DNA of 64,000 nucleotides from Paracoccus sp. TOH (GCF_030388245.1 NZ_CP098361.1:557001-621000), one strand, 5' to 3'. Shown: positions 44,298 through 53,046, counted from the first letter of the stretch. Notes: generated from the letters alone by a model not told the origin. Translations and numbers: made by a program.

Positions 44298-45806
44298 CTA
44301 TGCGCTGACCGCGAATTCGGTCATCATGCCGGTTTCGAGATGCGGCATGTGGTGGCAATGCAACATCCAGCGCGCCGCCTCACCGGCGTCGAGCGCCACA
44401 TCGACCATCGACATCGGCGGCACATAGACCGTGTCGCGCAACGCGCCCGCGACCGCACGTCCGTTCAGCCTGACGACCTGGAAGACATGCCCGTGCAGAT
44501 GCATCGGGTGACCCATCATCGACATGTTGTGAAAGGACAGCACTACCCGCTCACCACTGCGCGCGGCTATCGGGCGATGCTGTCCCCAGACGGCTCCGTC
44601 GATCGTCCAGACATAGGGCTGCATCGAGCCGCCCAGCATCACCATATGGCTGCGGTCCACCGGCCGATCCGGCAGCGCCTCCGCCGCGAGCAGACGCGAC
44701 TCCTGCGCCAGATCGGTGTCGAAGGCGGGGGCTTCCGATTCAGCCACGGCATCGATGCGCCGGATTTCGGCACCCTGCGTGGCAAGGATCAGGCCGGTGC
44801 GCTCACGCGCGCCTTCCCGCAGCGCGAGGATCGGCCAAGCGCCGCCCTCGTTCGGCAGGTCGATCTCCAGATCGAGCCGCTGGCCCATGGCCAGGCCGAA
44901 GCGCGTGCCAGAAACCGGCTGAACCGCATGTCCGTCCACCGCAACAAGCCGCGCCTGCGCCTCGCCGGTCTCGATCCAGAACACTGTCGCCGCGGCGGCG
45001 TTGATCACACGCAGGCGGACGCGCCCGCCGCGCTCGATCTGCACCACCTCGGGGTCCGACAGCGTGCGGTCATTGGCAAGATAGGCGTCCCAGTCGTAGT
45101 CATTGAGGTCCATCGCCATGGCGTCCATGGCACCCATCCCCATCATGCCGCCCATGGCGCCGTGATCCATGCCTTCCATCGGCATGTTCCCCATGGCGCC
45201 ATGATCCATACCCGCCATGCCGCCCATGCCCGCGCCGTGGCCGCCTCCATGGCCGTCTGCCGTCCCATGGCCGTCGAGGATCTCGGCCATCACTTCCTCG
45301 GGCGCCTTGAACGAGAAGTCATGCAGGAAAAGCACTACTTCCTGACGGTCGGCGCTGATATCCTCGGCGCTGCGCACGATCAGCGGTGCTGCCAGAAGGC
45401 GCATTTCGTGCAGCGGCACATGCGCGTGCATCCAGTAGGTGCCGGGCAGCGGCGCGAAGTCATAGGCGCGTGTCTCGCCGGGGGCGAGCATCGGCAAAGG
45501 CATGTCGGGCACGCCATCCTGCGCGTTGGGCGGGATCTGGCCGTGCCAGTGGATCAGCGTGTCAACATCGAGATCGTTGCGCAGATCCACCCGGAAGCGC
45601 GCGCCGGGGTTGAGTGTCAGGCCCTGTCCGGTGGGTCCGGAAAGACCCCAGACGGTGGCGGCGCGACCGTCGATGTCCAGCGTCCGGCTAGCGGCGTGCA
45701 ATGATAGCGGGGCGGCGCCCTGCGCGGCCGCGATCCGGGGCAGATGCGCATAGGCCAGCACGGCTGCGCCAGCGGCAAGAAAGCCGCGTCGTGAAAGGGT
45801 ATTCAT
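44298..45806 (-). CDS. Multicopper oxidase (CueO/CopA type)
   Basis: A 502-residue exported multicopper oxidase. It has a Tat signal (SRRGFLAAGAAVLA) and four copper-binding segments: HWHGQIPP, WMHAHVPLHE, HPMHLHGHVF and LHCHHMPHLETGM. The methionine-rich insert near 200-245 (repeated MDHGAMG units) resembles the Cu(I)-binding loop of CueO. It oxidises periplasmic Cu(I) to less toxic Cu(II). The ATG at 45806 follows GAGGAG; the longer start adds 12 codons with no signal character. Confidence 0.93.
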   Translation of the reverse strand: MNTLSRRGFLAAGAAVLAYAHLPRIAAAQGAAPLSLHAASRTLDIDGRAATVWGLSGPTGQGLTLNPGARFRVDLRNDLDVDTLIHWHGQIPPNAQDGVPDMPLPMLAPGETRAYDFAPLPGTYWMHAHVPLHEMRLLAAPLIVRSAEDISADRQEVVLFLHDFSFKAPEEVMAEILDGHGTADGHGGGHGAGMGGMAGMDHGAMGNMPMEGMDHGAMGGMMGMGAMDAMAMDLNDYDWDAYLANDRTLSDPEVVQIERGGRVRLRVINAAAATVFWIETGEAQARLVAVDGHAVQPVSGTRFGLAMGQRLDLEIDLPNEGGAWPILALREGARERTGLILATQGAEIRRIDAVAESEAPAFDTDLAQESRLLAAEALPDRPVDRSHMVMLGGSMQPYVWTIDGAVWGQHRPIAARSGERVVLSFHNMSMMGHPMHLHGHVFQVVRLNGRAVAGALRDTVYVPPMSMVDVALDAGEAARWMLHCHHMPHLETGMMTEFAVSA

Positions 45807-45879
45807 GGTCGTCTCCTCGGGACAGCCTGTCCCGTTCATCAAAACCGACAGAACGCCGCGGGCTCCAGCCCGGACGCAA

Positions 45880-46236
45880 TCAGAGGAGACGGAGCTTGGG
45901 AGGTCGTTCGTTCAGCCCAGGTGCCCGACTGGCAAGCACTGCACCGGTCGGCAGGTCATGGCTGGCAGGCGCGTAATCGCTGCCAGAGCCTTCGCTCGGC
46001 GAGGTCAGGAAGACCGAAAAACCTACGCAAAGCAACTCACAGGCTTCGGCATCGCCTGAGCCACAGTGCTGGTCGCCATCACAGGGATTTTCGCTGCCGG
46101 CCGCAACCTGCATCATCTCGCCGACATGCACCGAGTGATCCGGTTCTGCGCTCAAGCGCGCCGCGTGCGCGGACGTCGCCGTCGTCATGACGGCGATCGC
46201 GAGGACGGCAAGCATGGTGACGAGGCGCGCGAACAT
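45880..46236 (-). CDS. CopL-like secreted Cys/His-rich protein
   Basis: A 118-residue protein starting MFARLVTMLAVLAIAVMTT, a clean signal peptide (an ATG 12 codons upstream is possible). The mature part is Cys/His-rich (ENPCDGDQHCGSGDAEACELLCVG) and ends in a proline/arginine tail ERPPKLRLL. The arrangement is like the protein at 39581 and like CopL proteins that head copper operons. It lies upstream of the multicopper oxidase, so the two are probably co-transcribed. Confidence 0.6.
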   Translation of the reverse strand: MFARLVTMLAVLAIAVMTTATSAHAARLSAEPDHSVHVGEMMQVAAGSENPCDGDQHCGSGDAEACELLCVGFSVFLTSPSEGSGSDYAPASHDLPTGAVLASRAPGLNERPPKLRLL

Positions 46237-46301
46237 GCCGGAAAGATAGGCGCTGGTCACGGGAATGTCCATTGCCCCCGGCGTCGCGCCTCTGGCAGTA
46301 A

Positions 46302-46328
46302 TTCAATTTCGGCATGTAGCCGATTGAA
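46302..46328. promoter_or_regulatory. Imperfect palindrome in divergent copper promoter
   Basis: TTCAAT and ATTGAA flank CGGC-ATGTA-GCCG in the 109-base gap between the CopL-like and cytochrome c genes. The symmetry is offset by two bases on one side. It does not match the CueR boxes and may be a site for another metal regulator such as an ArsR- or CopY-type protein. Confidence 0.5.
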
Positions 46329-46345
46329 ATTCTTCACCAGCAGTC

Positions 46346-46816
46346 ATGCAACTCATGCGCAATGAACTCCGTAATATCTTGTGGCTCGGGTTGCTCCTCG
46401 GCGGCCTGATCCTGGCGATCCTCGTTGGGTGGCATCAGGTCCGCACGGTATCCCCCGCCGCGGCATCCGCAGAAGTCATCGAACAGGGCCGGCAGGTCTA
46501 TGCGGACCAATGTGCGTCCTGCCACGGTGCGCAGCTCGAGGGGCAGCCGGACTGGAAGACGCCCCTTCCATCCGGACGTCTCCCGGCGCCACCGCACGAT
46601 GCCGGCGGCCACACGTGGCACCATCCCGATGACATCCTGTTCCGCATCGTCAGGGAAGGCACGGCCGCCATCGTCGGGGGCGGCTATGAGAGCGACATGC
46701 CGGGGTTTGCCGATCTTCTCAGCGACGCCGAGATCCGGGCTGTCCTCGCCTATATCAAGAGCACCTGGCCAGAGCGCGAGCGGACCTACCAGGAGAATGT
46801 GTCGCAACCACACTGA
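46346..46816 (+). CDS. Membrane-anchored c-type cytochrome
   Basis: A 156-residue class I cytochrome c. One N-terminal membrane anchor (ILWLGLLLGGLILAILVGW) precedes the haem motif CASCH (Cys56, Cys59, His60). A distal methionine candidate is in YESDMPGFADLL, and the last helix is VLAYIKSTWP. It could accept electrons from the multicopper oxidase or cuproprotein oxidation. It is divergent from the copper operon, with a shared promoter gap. Confidence 0.9.
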   Translation: MQLMRNELRNILWLGLLLGGLILAILVGWHQVRTVSPAAASAEVIEQGRQVYADQCASCHGAQLEGQPDWKTPLPSGRLPAPPHDAGGHTWHHPDDILFRIVREGTAAIVGGGYESDMPGFADLLSDAEIRAVLAYIKSTWPERERTYQENVSQPH

Positions 46817-46924
46817 TGGCACCTTCGGGATGGAGCTGCCCGTGCGACCGGCAGTGCAATTTCCCGAGGCCCACCGGTCACAGTTGAGGCCGCCGAACAG
46901 AAGCGGCATATTTGGATCGACCTG

Positions 46925-47026
46925 ATGGCGAAACCTTTGGGAGGGATGTTCGTGGGATTATTCATGGCTTACTTGGCATTTGAAGCGCGCTCGATCTTGG
47001 CGCCGCCTCGGGTTTTCCCTCGATGA
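46925..47026 (+). CDS. Small hydrophobic peptide upstream of ATP-grasp gene
   Basis: A 33-residue frame, MAKPLGGMFVGLFMAYLAFE followed by a short basic tail ending FPR. The stop codon overlaps the ATG of the next gene (ATGA), a hallmark of translational coupling. One membrane-inserting helix is likely. I have no family for it. It may be a leader peptide rather than a functional product. Confidence 0.45.
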   Translation: MAKPLGGMFVGLFMAYLAFEARSILAPPRVFPR

Positions 47027-48300
47027 ACAATCCCGGCTCCAGTTCATCGAAGCGGGTTCATGACCGCACGGAGCGGCTCAACAAGAGCTGCTTCTGCGTT
47101 ACACTGGACCTTCCATCGCTGCGCGAAGCGATGGAGCGCGAGGCCGGTGATCCGGCGTTCTTCGAGACGTTCATCCGCCCCAAGGCCCATCTGTTCTCGC
47201 ACGTGCCGGTGTTCCTTTCGGCCACCGCCGTCAATGAGATGCGCGCGATCGCAGTGGCTGTGGAGACCACCGCCCAACTCGCGGCATACAAGGCCGCAGT
47301 CCTCTCTTGGGTGCCGGAAATCGCGCGGGCGGATCATGGCCCGCTCGGGGCATTGATGGGCTACGACTTCCATCTTGGCGAAGACGGCCCCCGCTTGATC
47401 GAAATCAATACCAACGCCGGCGGGGCGTTTCTCAATGCCTTTCTTGCGAGGGCGCAGCGCGCGTGTTGCACCGAAATGGATATCCCCCCGACGCTGCCAT
47501 CGTTCGAGGACGCGGCGTTTCGCATGTTCCAGAACGAATGGATTCGGCAGCGGGGAACGGGCGCGCCACAACGCATCGCCATCGTCGATGACAGTCCGCC
47601 GGAACAGTATCTCTACCCCGAGTTCGTGCTCGCGGGGCAAGTTTTCGCGGCACGAGGGGTAGACGCGATCATCGCCGACGCCAGTCACCTTCGCTACGAC
47701 GATGGTCGGCTCAGCGCCGATGGAAAGACAATCGACCTCGTTTACAACCGGGTCACCGATTTCGCCTTCGATCAGCCCGAGCACAAGGCATTGCAGGAAG
47801 CCTACCGGGATGGCGCGGTGGTCGTGACGCCGAATCCGCACAATCACGCGCTCCTTGCAGACAAGCGCAACCTTTCGCTTCTTTCGAATTCCGCGACGCT
47901 GGAGGCCTGGGGCGTGGAACCGAGACTTCGCGCCCTGCTTGATGCCGTTCCACGCACCGTGCTGGTCAGTCCTGACAACGCTGACGCACTTTGGAAATCC
48001 CGCAGGGACCTGTTCTTCAAGCCGACCGGCGGACATGGCGGCAAGGCGGTATATCGTGGCGACAAGCTGACGAAAGGGGTCTGGGCGGAGATCGCGGAGG
48101 GCGGATACGTTGCTCAGACGCTGGTCCGCCCCAGCGAGCGCATGATCAGGATCGACGAGATACCCCAGACGCGCAAAATGGACGTGCGTCTGTATACATA
48201 TGATGGCCAGGTGCTTCTGGTGGCCGCGCGCCTCTATCAAGGTCAGACCACGAACTTCAGGACGCCAGGGGGCGGCTTCGCGCCCGTGTTCGTGATCTGA
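47023..48300 (+). CDS. ATP-grasp-like / glutathionylspermidine-synthase-like protein
   Basis: A 425-residue protein resembling circularly permuted ATP-grasp enzymes. It contains LIEINTNAGGAFLN, a probable Mg-ATP loop, then IDLVYNRVTDFAF, then DLFFKPTGGHGGKAVYRG and a C-terminal DVRLYTYDGQVLLVAARLYQG block. Such enzymes form amide or thioester bonds with ATP. The substrate here is unknown, perhaps a peptide or polyamine. It may be copper-cargo related or a separate insertion. Its start overlaps the small upstream frame. Confidence 0.7.
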   Translation: MNNPGSSSSKRVHDRTERLNKSCFCVTLDLPSLREAMEREAGDPAFFETFIRPKAHLFSHVPVFLSATAVNEMRAIAVAVETTAQLAAYKAAVLSWVPEIARADHGPLGALMGYDFHLGEDGPRLIEINTNAGGAFLNAFLARAQRACCTEMDIPPTLPSFEDAAFRMFQNEWIRQRGTGAPQRIAIVDDSPPEQYLYPEFVLAGQVFAARGVDAIIADASHLRYDDGRLSADGKTIDLVYNRVTDFAFDQPEHKALQEAYRDGAVVVTPNPHNHALLADKRNLSLLSNSATLEAWGVEPRLRALLDAVPRTVLVSPDNADALWKSRRDLFFKPTGGHGGKAVYRGDKLTKGVWAEIAEGGYVAQTLVRPSERMIRIDEIPQTRKMDVRLYTYDGQVLLVAARLYQGQTTNFRTPGGGFAPVFVI

Positions 48301-48838
48301 AGCGTGAGCTGGCGGGGTTTGGCTTTAATATATCAATGCATTAATTTGGGGAGCATTCAACATCAGGCGCATCCCCTCCGGCACTTGCCCTCGCGAAAGC
48401 GTTCTCCCGATCCGGTTGCGGCCGGATTTTTTCGTTGTTTTCGAGGGCTATTCGGGCGGCTGAACACTGACCCCGCTGCCATGAGGTCCGGAAGCGGTTT
48501 CTCCGGACCGATACTCTCCTGACCTGATGACTGTGCCGGTTGGTGAATTTCTTACAGCAAGCTGAAATTGTGTGCTTTTCGGCTTTTCGGGATCGCCGGC
48601 CCGAATACTTCGATGCCGGTGGCGTTCGTGAGGGGGAGAATAAATCGAGCTATCGCCCTCAGAATAGTTCCGTGCTGCTCTCGTCGCGGATACGGAGGGG
48701 GTATCTTTCGCCCCTGATGGTGGGCGATTTCGATACCCCCCAACTTCGCCCTGCACCTCGCCGGTCTTCCTTCGCCACCGTGGTCATTGCCCGCCGCTGA
48801 TCCGCAGTGGCCGTTTGCAACACCACGGAGGCCCGATC
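48301..48838. other. Gene-poor region with nested hairpins, possible origin
   Basis: About 540 bases lack a convincing gene. They hold an AT-rich patch near 48328-48350, a GGTCCGGA/TCCGGACC hairpin (48485-48492 with 48502-48509), and a nested structure pairing GGGGGTATC (48697-48705) with GATACCCCC (48732-48740) around TCGCCC (48708-48713) and GGGCGA (48722-48727). Because the excisionase, repA and parA genes follow, the region could include a replication or transfer origin, or the FseA-responsive promoter. None is proven. Confidence 0.5.
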
Positions 48839-49120
48839 ATGCCACATGAACCCGTCGTCCTGCCGCCGCGTTTTCTACGGACCAAAGAGGCCGCGACCTT
48901 TCTCAGCCTCTCGGCCCGGACGCTCGAAAAACACCGCACCTACGGAACCGGGCCAGCCTATCGCAAGCTTGGCGGCCGTGTGGTCTATGCCATCGACGAT
49001 CTTGAGGCCTGGACCGAGCGCGGCGCGGTGACCTCCACCTCCGATCCGCGCGGCTCCGTGCTGCCCGCCAAGCGTCATGCGTTTCCGTCCGGCCCGCAGG
49101 CTGGTCGTTACGCCCGCTGA
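48839..49120 (+). CDS. AlpA/excisionase-type helix-turn-helix protein
   Basis: A 93-residue protein: PRFLRTKEAATFLSLSARTLEKHRTYGTGPAYRKLGGRVVY is the winged helix of MerR/AlpA/Xis-type DNA-bending proteins (recombination directionality factors). It corresponds in position to rdfS-like genes in alphaproteobacterial ICEs, the expected target of the FseA-like activator encoded 15 kb to the left. The ATG at 48839 follows GGAGG; an upstream TTG is less likely. The tail (PAKRHAFPSGPQAGRYAR) is basic. Confidence 0.82.
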   Translation: MPHEPVVLPPRFLRTKEAATFLSLSARTLEKHRTYGTGPAYRKLGGRVVYAIDDLEAWTERGAVTSTSDPRGSVLPAKRHAFPSGPQAGRYAR

Positions 49121-49138
49121 CCGCTCGCGGTTTTCTTC

Positions 49139-50314
49139 ATGACGGTGCGACGTCGATCCCTTTCCGAGCGCGGGCAACTCGACCTGTTCAGGGCGCTCCC
49201 CGGCGATTTCGCGCCACGAGACGCGCAGGATCTCATGGCCTATCCCTTCTTCTCCCTCGCCAAGTCGAAGCGCATCGCGCCCATCGACTTCGCCGCCGGC
49301 AATGTCTCCATCCGGGTCGAGGCTGTTCCCGATCACGGCATGGCCACGATCTGGGACGCCGATATTCTGATCTGGGCGGCGAGCCAGATCGTCGAAGCCC
49401 GCGACAGCGGCCTTCGCACCTCCCGGCTGATGGCCGCCACGCCCTACGAGATTCTCACCTATGTCGGGCGCGGCACCGGCTTGCGCGACTATCAGCGCCT
49501 GAAGGCGGCGCTCGACCGGCTGCAATCGACCACGATTTCCACCTCGATCCGCCAGCCGGTCGAAGGGCGCCGGCATCGCTTCTCCTGGATCAACGAATGG
49601 CAGGAACGCACCGACCATAGCGGCAGACCCGATGGCATCGAGATGATCGTGCCGGACTGGTTCTACCAGGCCGTCCTCGACGATGCGCTCGTGCTGACCA
49701 TCGACCGGACCTATTTCGACCTAACCGGCGGCCTTGACCGCTGGCTCTATCGCCTGGTGCGCAAGCACGGCGGCCGCCAGCGCGATGGCTGGCGGTTCGA
49801 TTTCCGTCACCTTCACCAGAAATCCGGCAGCCTGTCGCCGTTCAAGCGCTTCGCCTTCGAGCTGCGCGACATCATCCGGCGCCAGCCTCTGCCGGGCTAT
49901 TCGCTGTTTCTCGAAGCTGAGGTTGGCGGGCGGATGCTGCTGGCCTTCGAGCCGGTCGCGCCCTGTGGAAAACCTGTGGATGGCCTCGTGCTATCAGGAA
50001 CCCGGACTATCGTGCTATCGGGAACCGGAGGCTCGTGCTATCAGGAACCGAAACCGGGCTTAACACCCGGAACCCATTCAGGAAATCGCGCCCTTAACTT
50101 AGAGTCTAACAAAGAGTCTAACTTTGAAGAGCGCGCGCGCGATGTGGAAAACCTCATCCGCGACACCGCCAGAAACCTCGGTAGAGCCGCGAAGGAGAGG
50201 GCCTCATGTGCCCTGACACCGCCTCGACCGGCATCTGATCGAGGCGCAACCGAGGCTCCTGAATCTGCCGATACACCCCGCCTGCCTCTCGATCTGCCGG
50301 GGGGGTGCGAATGA
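49139..50314 (+). CDS. repA: Replication initiator protein A
   Basis: This 391-residue protein matches the RepA family of plasmids and ICEs. Conserved winged-helix initiator blocks begin ERGQLDLFRALPGDF, then AYPFFSLAKSKR, then DILIWAASQIVEA, then FSWINEWQER and SGSLSPFKRFAFELRDI. The C-terminal 130 residues are poorly conserved, and their codons contain three iteron-like repeats. RepA-driven replication can maintain an excised ICE or a plasmid. The stop overlaps the parA start (ATGA). Confidence 0.9.
   Translation: MTVRRRSLSERGQLDLFRALPGDFAPRDAQDLMAYPFFSLAKSKRIAPIDFAAGNVSIRVEAVPDHGMATIWDADILIWAASQIVEARDSGLRTSRLMAATPYEILTYVGRGTGLRDYQRLKAALDRLQSTTISTSIRQPVEGRRHRFSWINEWQERTDHSGRPDGIEMIVPDWFYQAVLDDALVLTIDRTYFDLTGGLDRWLYRLVRKHGGRQRDGWRFDFRHLHQKSGSLSPFKRFAFELRDIIRRQPLPGYSLFLEAEVGGRMLLAFEPVAPCGKPVDGLVLSGTRTIVLSGTGGSCYQEPKPGLTPGTHSGNRALNLESNKESNFEERARDVENLIRDTARNLGRAAKERASCALTPPRPASDRGATEAPESADTPRLPLDLPGGCE
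49985..50048 (+). repeat. Three iteron-like repeats inside repA
   Basis: The 16-base unit CGTGCTATCAGGAACC occurs at 49987, with an A-to-G variant at 50011, and again exactly at 50034. The spacing is 24 and 23 bases, close to two helical turns, as expected of initiator-binding iterons. The unit is translated (VLSGT) but preservation at the nucleotide level exceeds what coding needs. They may be where RepA binds, to start or limit its own replication. Confidence 0.7.
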
Positions 50315-50964
50315 TCATCGCGCTCCTCAACCAGAAGGGCGGCGTCGGGAAGACGACGCTGGCGCTGCATCTTGCCGGAGAATTGGCGCAGGGTGGCAAG
50401 CGCGTCACCCTGATCGACGCCGATCCGCAAGGTTCCGCCCTCGACTGGTCGCAACAACGCGCGCGTGAGGGCCTGCCCCGTGCCTTCGGCACACTCGGCC
50501 TGGCGCGCGATACGCTGCACCGTGAGGCGCCAGAGCTTGCCCGCGATGTCGATCATATCGTCATAGACGGGCCGCCGCGCGTCGCCGGCCTCATGCGCTC
50601 GGCGCTGCTCGCCGCCGATCTCGTGCTGATCCCGGTGCAGCCATCGCCGTTCGACGGCTGGGCCTCGGCCGAGATGCTCGCCCTCCTGACGGAAGCGAGC
50701 ATCTATCGCCCGCAGCTCGTCGCGCGCTTCGTGCTCAACCGCTGCGGCTCGCGCACCGTCATTGCCCGCGAAACGGCCGAGACGCTGGCGGACCACGACC
50801 CCCCGCTACTCGCCAGCGCCATCGGCCAGCGCGTCGTCTTCGCCGACGCCGCGCAGACCGGGCGGCTCGCCAGTGAGATCGACGCCCGATCACCTGCGGC
50901 GCGCGAGATCGCAGCACTGGCTACCGAGGTCGAACGGCTGGGCATCGGGAGGGCGTCGGCATGA
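50311..50964 (+). CDS. parA: ParA-family partition ATPase
   Basis: A 217-residue ParA/MinD-like ATPase from the ATG at 50311: MIIALLNQKGGVGKTTLALHL with the deviant Walker A, then LIDADPQGSALDW, then DHIVIDGPPRVAGL. Small ParA proteins of this type segregate plasmids and excised ICEs. It is coupled to repA by a four-base overlap, and to the methyltransferase gene by another. The short length implies no N-terminal DNA-binding domain. Confidence 0.93.
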   Translation: MIIALLNQKGGVGKTTLALHLAGELAQGGKRVTLIDADPQGSALDWSQQRAREGLPRAFGTLGLARDTLHREAPELARDVDHIVIDGPPRVAGLMRSALLAADLVLIPVQPSPFDGWASAEMLALLTEASIYRPQLVARFVLNRCGSRTVIARETAETLADHDPPLLASAIGQRVVFADAAQTGRLASEIDARSPAAREIAALATEVERLGIGRASA

Positions 50965-51704
50965 CGATTCTCACCGGCGATTGCCGCGAACAGATGCCCT
51001 GGCACGCACCCTACGACATGATCCTCGCTGATCCGCCCTATGGCGGCACCTCGCTCGCCTGGGATCGGCGTGTCGAGGGCTGGGTCGGGCTGGCGCGCGC
51101 CGCGCTTACGCCGACCGGCTCGCTCTGGGTCTTCGGTTCGCTGCGCAGCTTCATGGCGACAGCGGACCGCTTCACTGATGCGGGCCTGCGGATCGCGCAG
51201 GAGGTGGTTTGGGAGAAGCAGAACGGCACCGGCTTTCATGCCGACCGCTTCAAGCGCGTGCATGAACTGGCGGTGCAGTTCTATCCCGCCGAGACGACAT
51301 GGCGCGACATCTACAACGACGTCCAGACCACGCCCGACGCAACAGCCCGCACCGTCCGGCGCAAGCGGCGCCCACCCCATACCGGCAAGATCGACGCCGG
51401 CCATTACGTCAGCCATGACGGCGGGCCGCGCCTCATGCGCTCGGTCATCTACCTGCGCAACTGTCATGGCCGCGCCATCCATCCGACCGAGAAACCTGCG
51501 GCGCTCCTGGAAATTCTGATCCGCACGAGCTGCCCGGAAGGTGGCCTGGTCGGCGACTGGTTCGCCGGTTCCGGCGCGGCCGGGGAAGCCTGCCGGCTTT
51601 CCGGCCGGCGCTATATCGGCTGCGAGATCGACCCCGACATGGCCGAGCGCGCGCGGGCGCGCATCGCCACCGTGCTGCCGTTTCATGACGGAGGCCCGTC
51701 ATGA
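50961..51704 (+). CDS. Orphan DNA methyltransferase (beta-type order)
   Basis: A 247-residue DNA methyltransferase. The catalytic motif DPPYGG is near residue 24 and the SAM-binding motif GLVGDWFAGSG is near 195, so the order is motif IV then I, as in beta-class N6-adenine or N4-cytosine enzymes. RAIHPTEKPAALL precedes the SAM motif. No restriction gene is adjacent, so it probably marks the element's DNA to avoid host restriction. It is coupled to parA and the next gene by four-base overlaps. Confidence 0.9.
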   Translation: MTILTGDCREQMPWHAPYDMILADPPYGGTSLAWDRRVEGWVGLARAALTPTGSLWVFGSLRSFMATADRFTDAGLRIAQEVVWEKQNGTGFHADRFKRVHELAVQFYPAETTWRDIYNDVQTTPDATARTVRRKRRPPHTGKIDAGHYVSHDGGPRLMRSVIYLRNCHGRAIHPTEKPAALLEILIRTSCPEGGLVGDWFAGSGAAGEACRLSGRRYIGCEIDPDMAERARARIATVLPFHDGGPS

Positions 51705-51955
51705 CGGCGCGCACCGACAAGCGCGGCTTCGCCGCCCGCCCGGCCGATCCCGAAGGCTGGATCAGGGCCGGCGATGCGCGACCAGCGCGAGATGGCGCCG
51801 TAACCGCCCATTCCGCCCGGCTGACGATTGACATCACGCCCGAGCTTCGCGGGCGGATCAAGATCGCCGCGATCAGACGCGGCATCACCGTCGCCGACAT
51901 GCTGCGCGACCTGCTGGCGCGCGAGTTTCCCGACATATCGGGAGACCGCCCATGA
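51701..51955 (+). CDS. Small ribbon-helix-helix-like protein
   Basis: An 84-residue protein with a flexible basic N-terminus (MTARTDKRGFAARPAD) and a C-terminal RLTIDITPELRGRIKIAAIRRGITVADMLRDLLAREF, which fits a ribbon-helix-helix DNA-binding fold as in ParG or CopG partners of ParA. It could be the centromere-binding partner of the ParA-like protein. It overlaps its neighbours by four bases on both sides. Confidence 0.72.
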   Translation: MTARTDKRGFAARPADPEGWIRAGDARPARDGAVTAHSARLTIDITPELRGRIKIAAIRRGITVADMLRDLLAREFPDISGDRP

Positions 51956-52437
51956 ACGGCATCGACGCCCATGACGACGATCTGACCCGCGTGGAACTGA
52001 CCTGGGTGGAAGGCAGGACCGAATACTGGATCAGGTTCGGCCATGAGGCGGGAACGCAGCTCCTCGACCGCAACCGCCGTATCGTCTCTTTCGGTCCTGG
52101 CGCGGTGTTCGCGTTCGTCCGCTGGGCGGCGAACGACCACGGCACGATCATTTCGCGCCTCGACATCCTGCGCGCGGTTGCGCCGGGCGAGTCCTATCAG
52201 ACGCTGCCCTTCGCCCGTCCGGGCGGCGAAATCCTGCTGAAGATCGAAGGCTGGCCGAAGGTCGAGGCCGTCCTCCGCCATGTCGACGGGATCGAGGCCA
52301 TTGGCGTCGATCCCGCCCAGGTCGATCCCGATCACTGGCGGCACGTTGCCCATTGGATGAACGCGGGCGAAGCGCCGCGACCCTACACCGCCGAGCGCCA
52401 TCAGGCATGGCTCCGGCGCCGGGAGATCGCCCCATGA
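51952..52437 (+). CDS. DUF2840 family protein
   Basis: A 161-residue protein of the DUF2840 family, which sits between parA and traF genes in alphaproteobacterial conjugative elements. Recognisable blocks are VELTWVEGRTEYWIRFGHEAG, then FVRWAANDHGT and a C-terminal HQAWLRRREIAP. No catalytic motif or membrane segment is visible. Its position in a string of four-base overlaps (parA, methyltransferase, RHH, DUF2840, traF) suggests one translationally coupled unit. Function unknown. Confidence 0.85.
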   Translation: MNGIDAHDDDLTRVELTWVEGRTEYWIRFGHEAGTQLLDRNRRIVSFGPGAVFAFVRWAANDHGTIISRLDILRAVAPGESYQTLPFARPGGEILLKIEGWPKVEAVLRHVDGIEAIGVDPAQVDPDHWRHVAHWMNAGEAPRPYTAERHQAWLRRREIAP

Positions 52438-52979
52438 CGCGCTTTCGCTATGTCATGGCGACAACGGCTGCCACGCTCGGGATCGCCATTACCGGATTCG
52501 TTCCGACCGCGCCAAGGCTGGTCTGGAACGCATCGGCCAGCGTGCCCATCGGCTTCTACACCGTCACGCCCACTCAGCGGATCGAGGTGCCCGATCTGGT
52601 CGCCGTCATCCCACCCGAACCCATCGCTTCGTTCATGGTCAAGCGCGGCTATGTCGCCCGCGACGTGCCGCTTCTGAAGCATGTCCTCGGCTTGCCCGGA
52701 CAGCGCGTATGTCGCGCTGGCCGCGCCATCTCCGTCAACGGCGTTCCGCTCGGCGAGGCGCGCGACCACGACAGCCTCGGCCGAGACCTGCCGGTCTGGC
52801 TGGGCTGCCGCGTCATCGCCGAGGGCGAGGTTTTCCTGATGAACCCGGACGTCGGCGACAGCCTCGACGGCCGCTATTTCGGCCCGCTCCCCGCCTCCGC
52901 GGTGATCGGCCACGCGATCCCGCTTTTCACCGACGAAGACGGCGATGGCCGCTTTGTCTGGCGCGCGCCGATGCGGTGA
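52434..52979 (+). CDS. traF: TraF, conjugative signal peptidase
   Basis: A 181-residue S26-family peptidase of the TraF/TrhF type. One N-terminal membrane segment (YVMATTAATLGIAITGF) is followed by the serine-containing block SASVPIGFYTV and the lysine block VPLLKHVLGLPGQRV, then GRYFGPLPASAVIG. In RP4, TraF cyclises pilin. The ATG at 52434 overlaps the DUF2840 stop, so the earlier in-frame start is rejected. A mating-channel partner (TrbC pilin) is not encoded in the window. Confidence 0.9.
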   Translation: MTRFRYVMATTAATLGIAITGFVPTAPRLVWNASASVPIGFYTVTPTQRIEVPDLVAVIPPEPIASFMVKRGYVARDVPLLKHVLGLPGQRVCRAGRAISVNGVPLGEARDHDSLGRDLPVWLGCRVIAEGEVFLMNPDVGDSLDGRYFGPLPASAVIGHAIPLFTDEDGDGRFVWRAPMR

Positions 52980-53046
52980 CGGCGCGTCCAGTGCGGGGCG
53001 TGCGAGCGGCCCGCGTCTTCTCTACCGCATAGGAAAGGAGCCTTCC

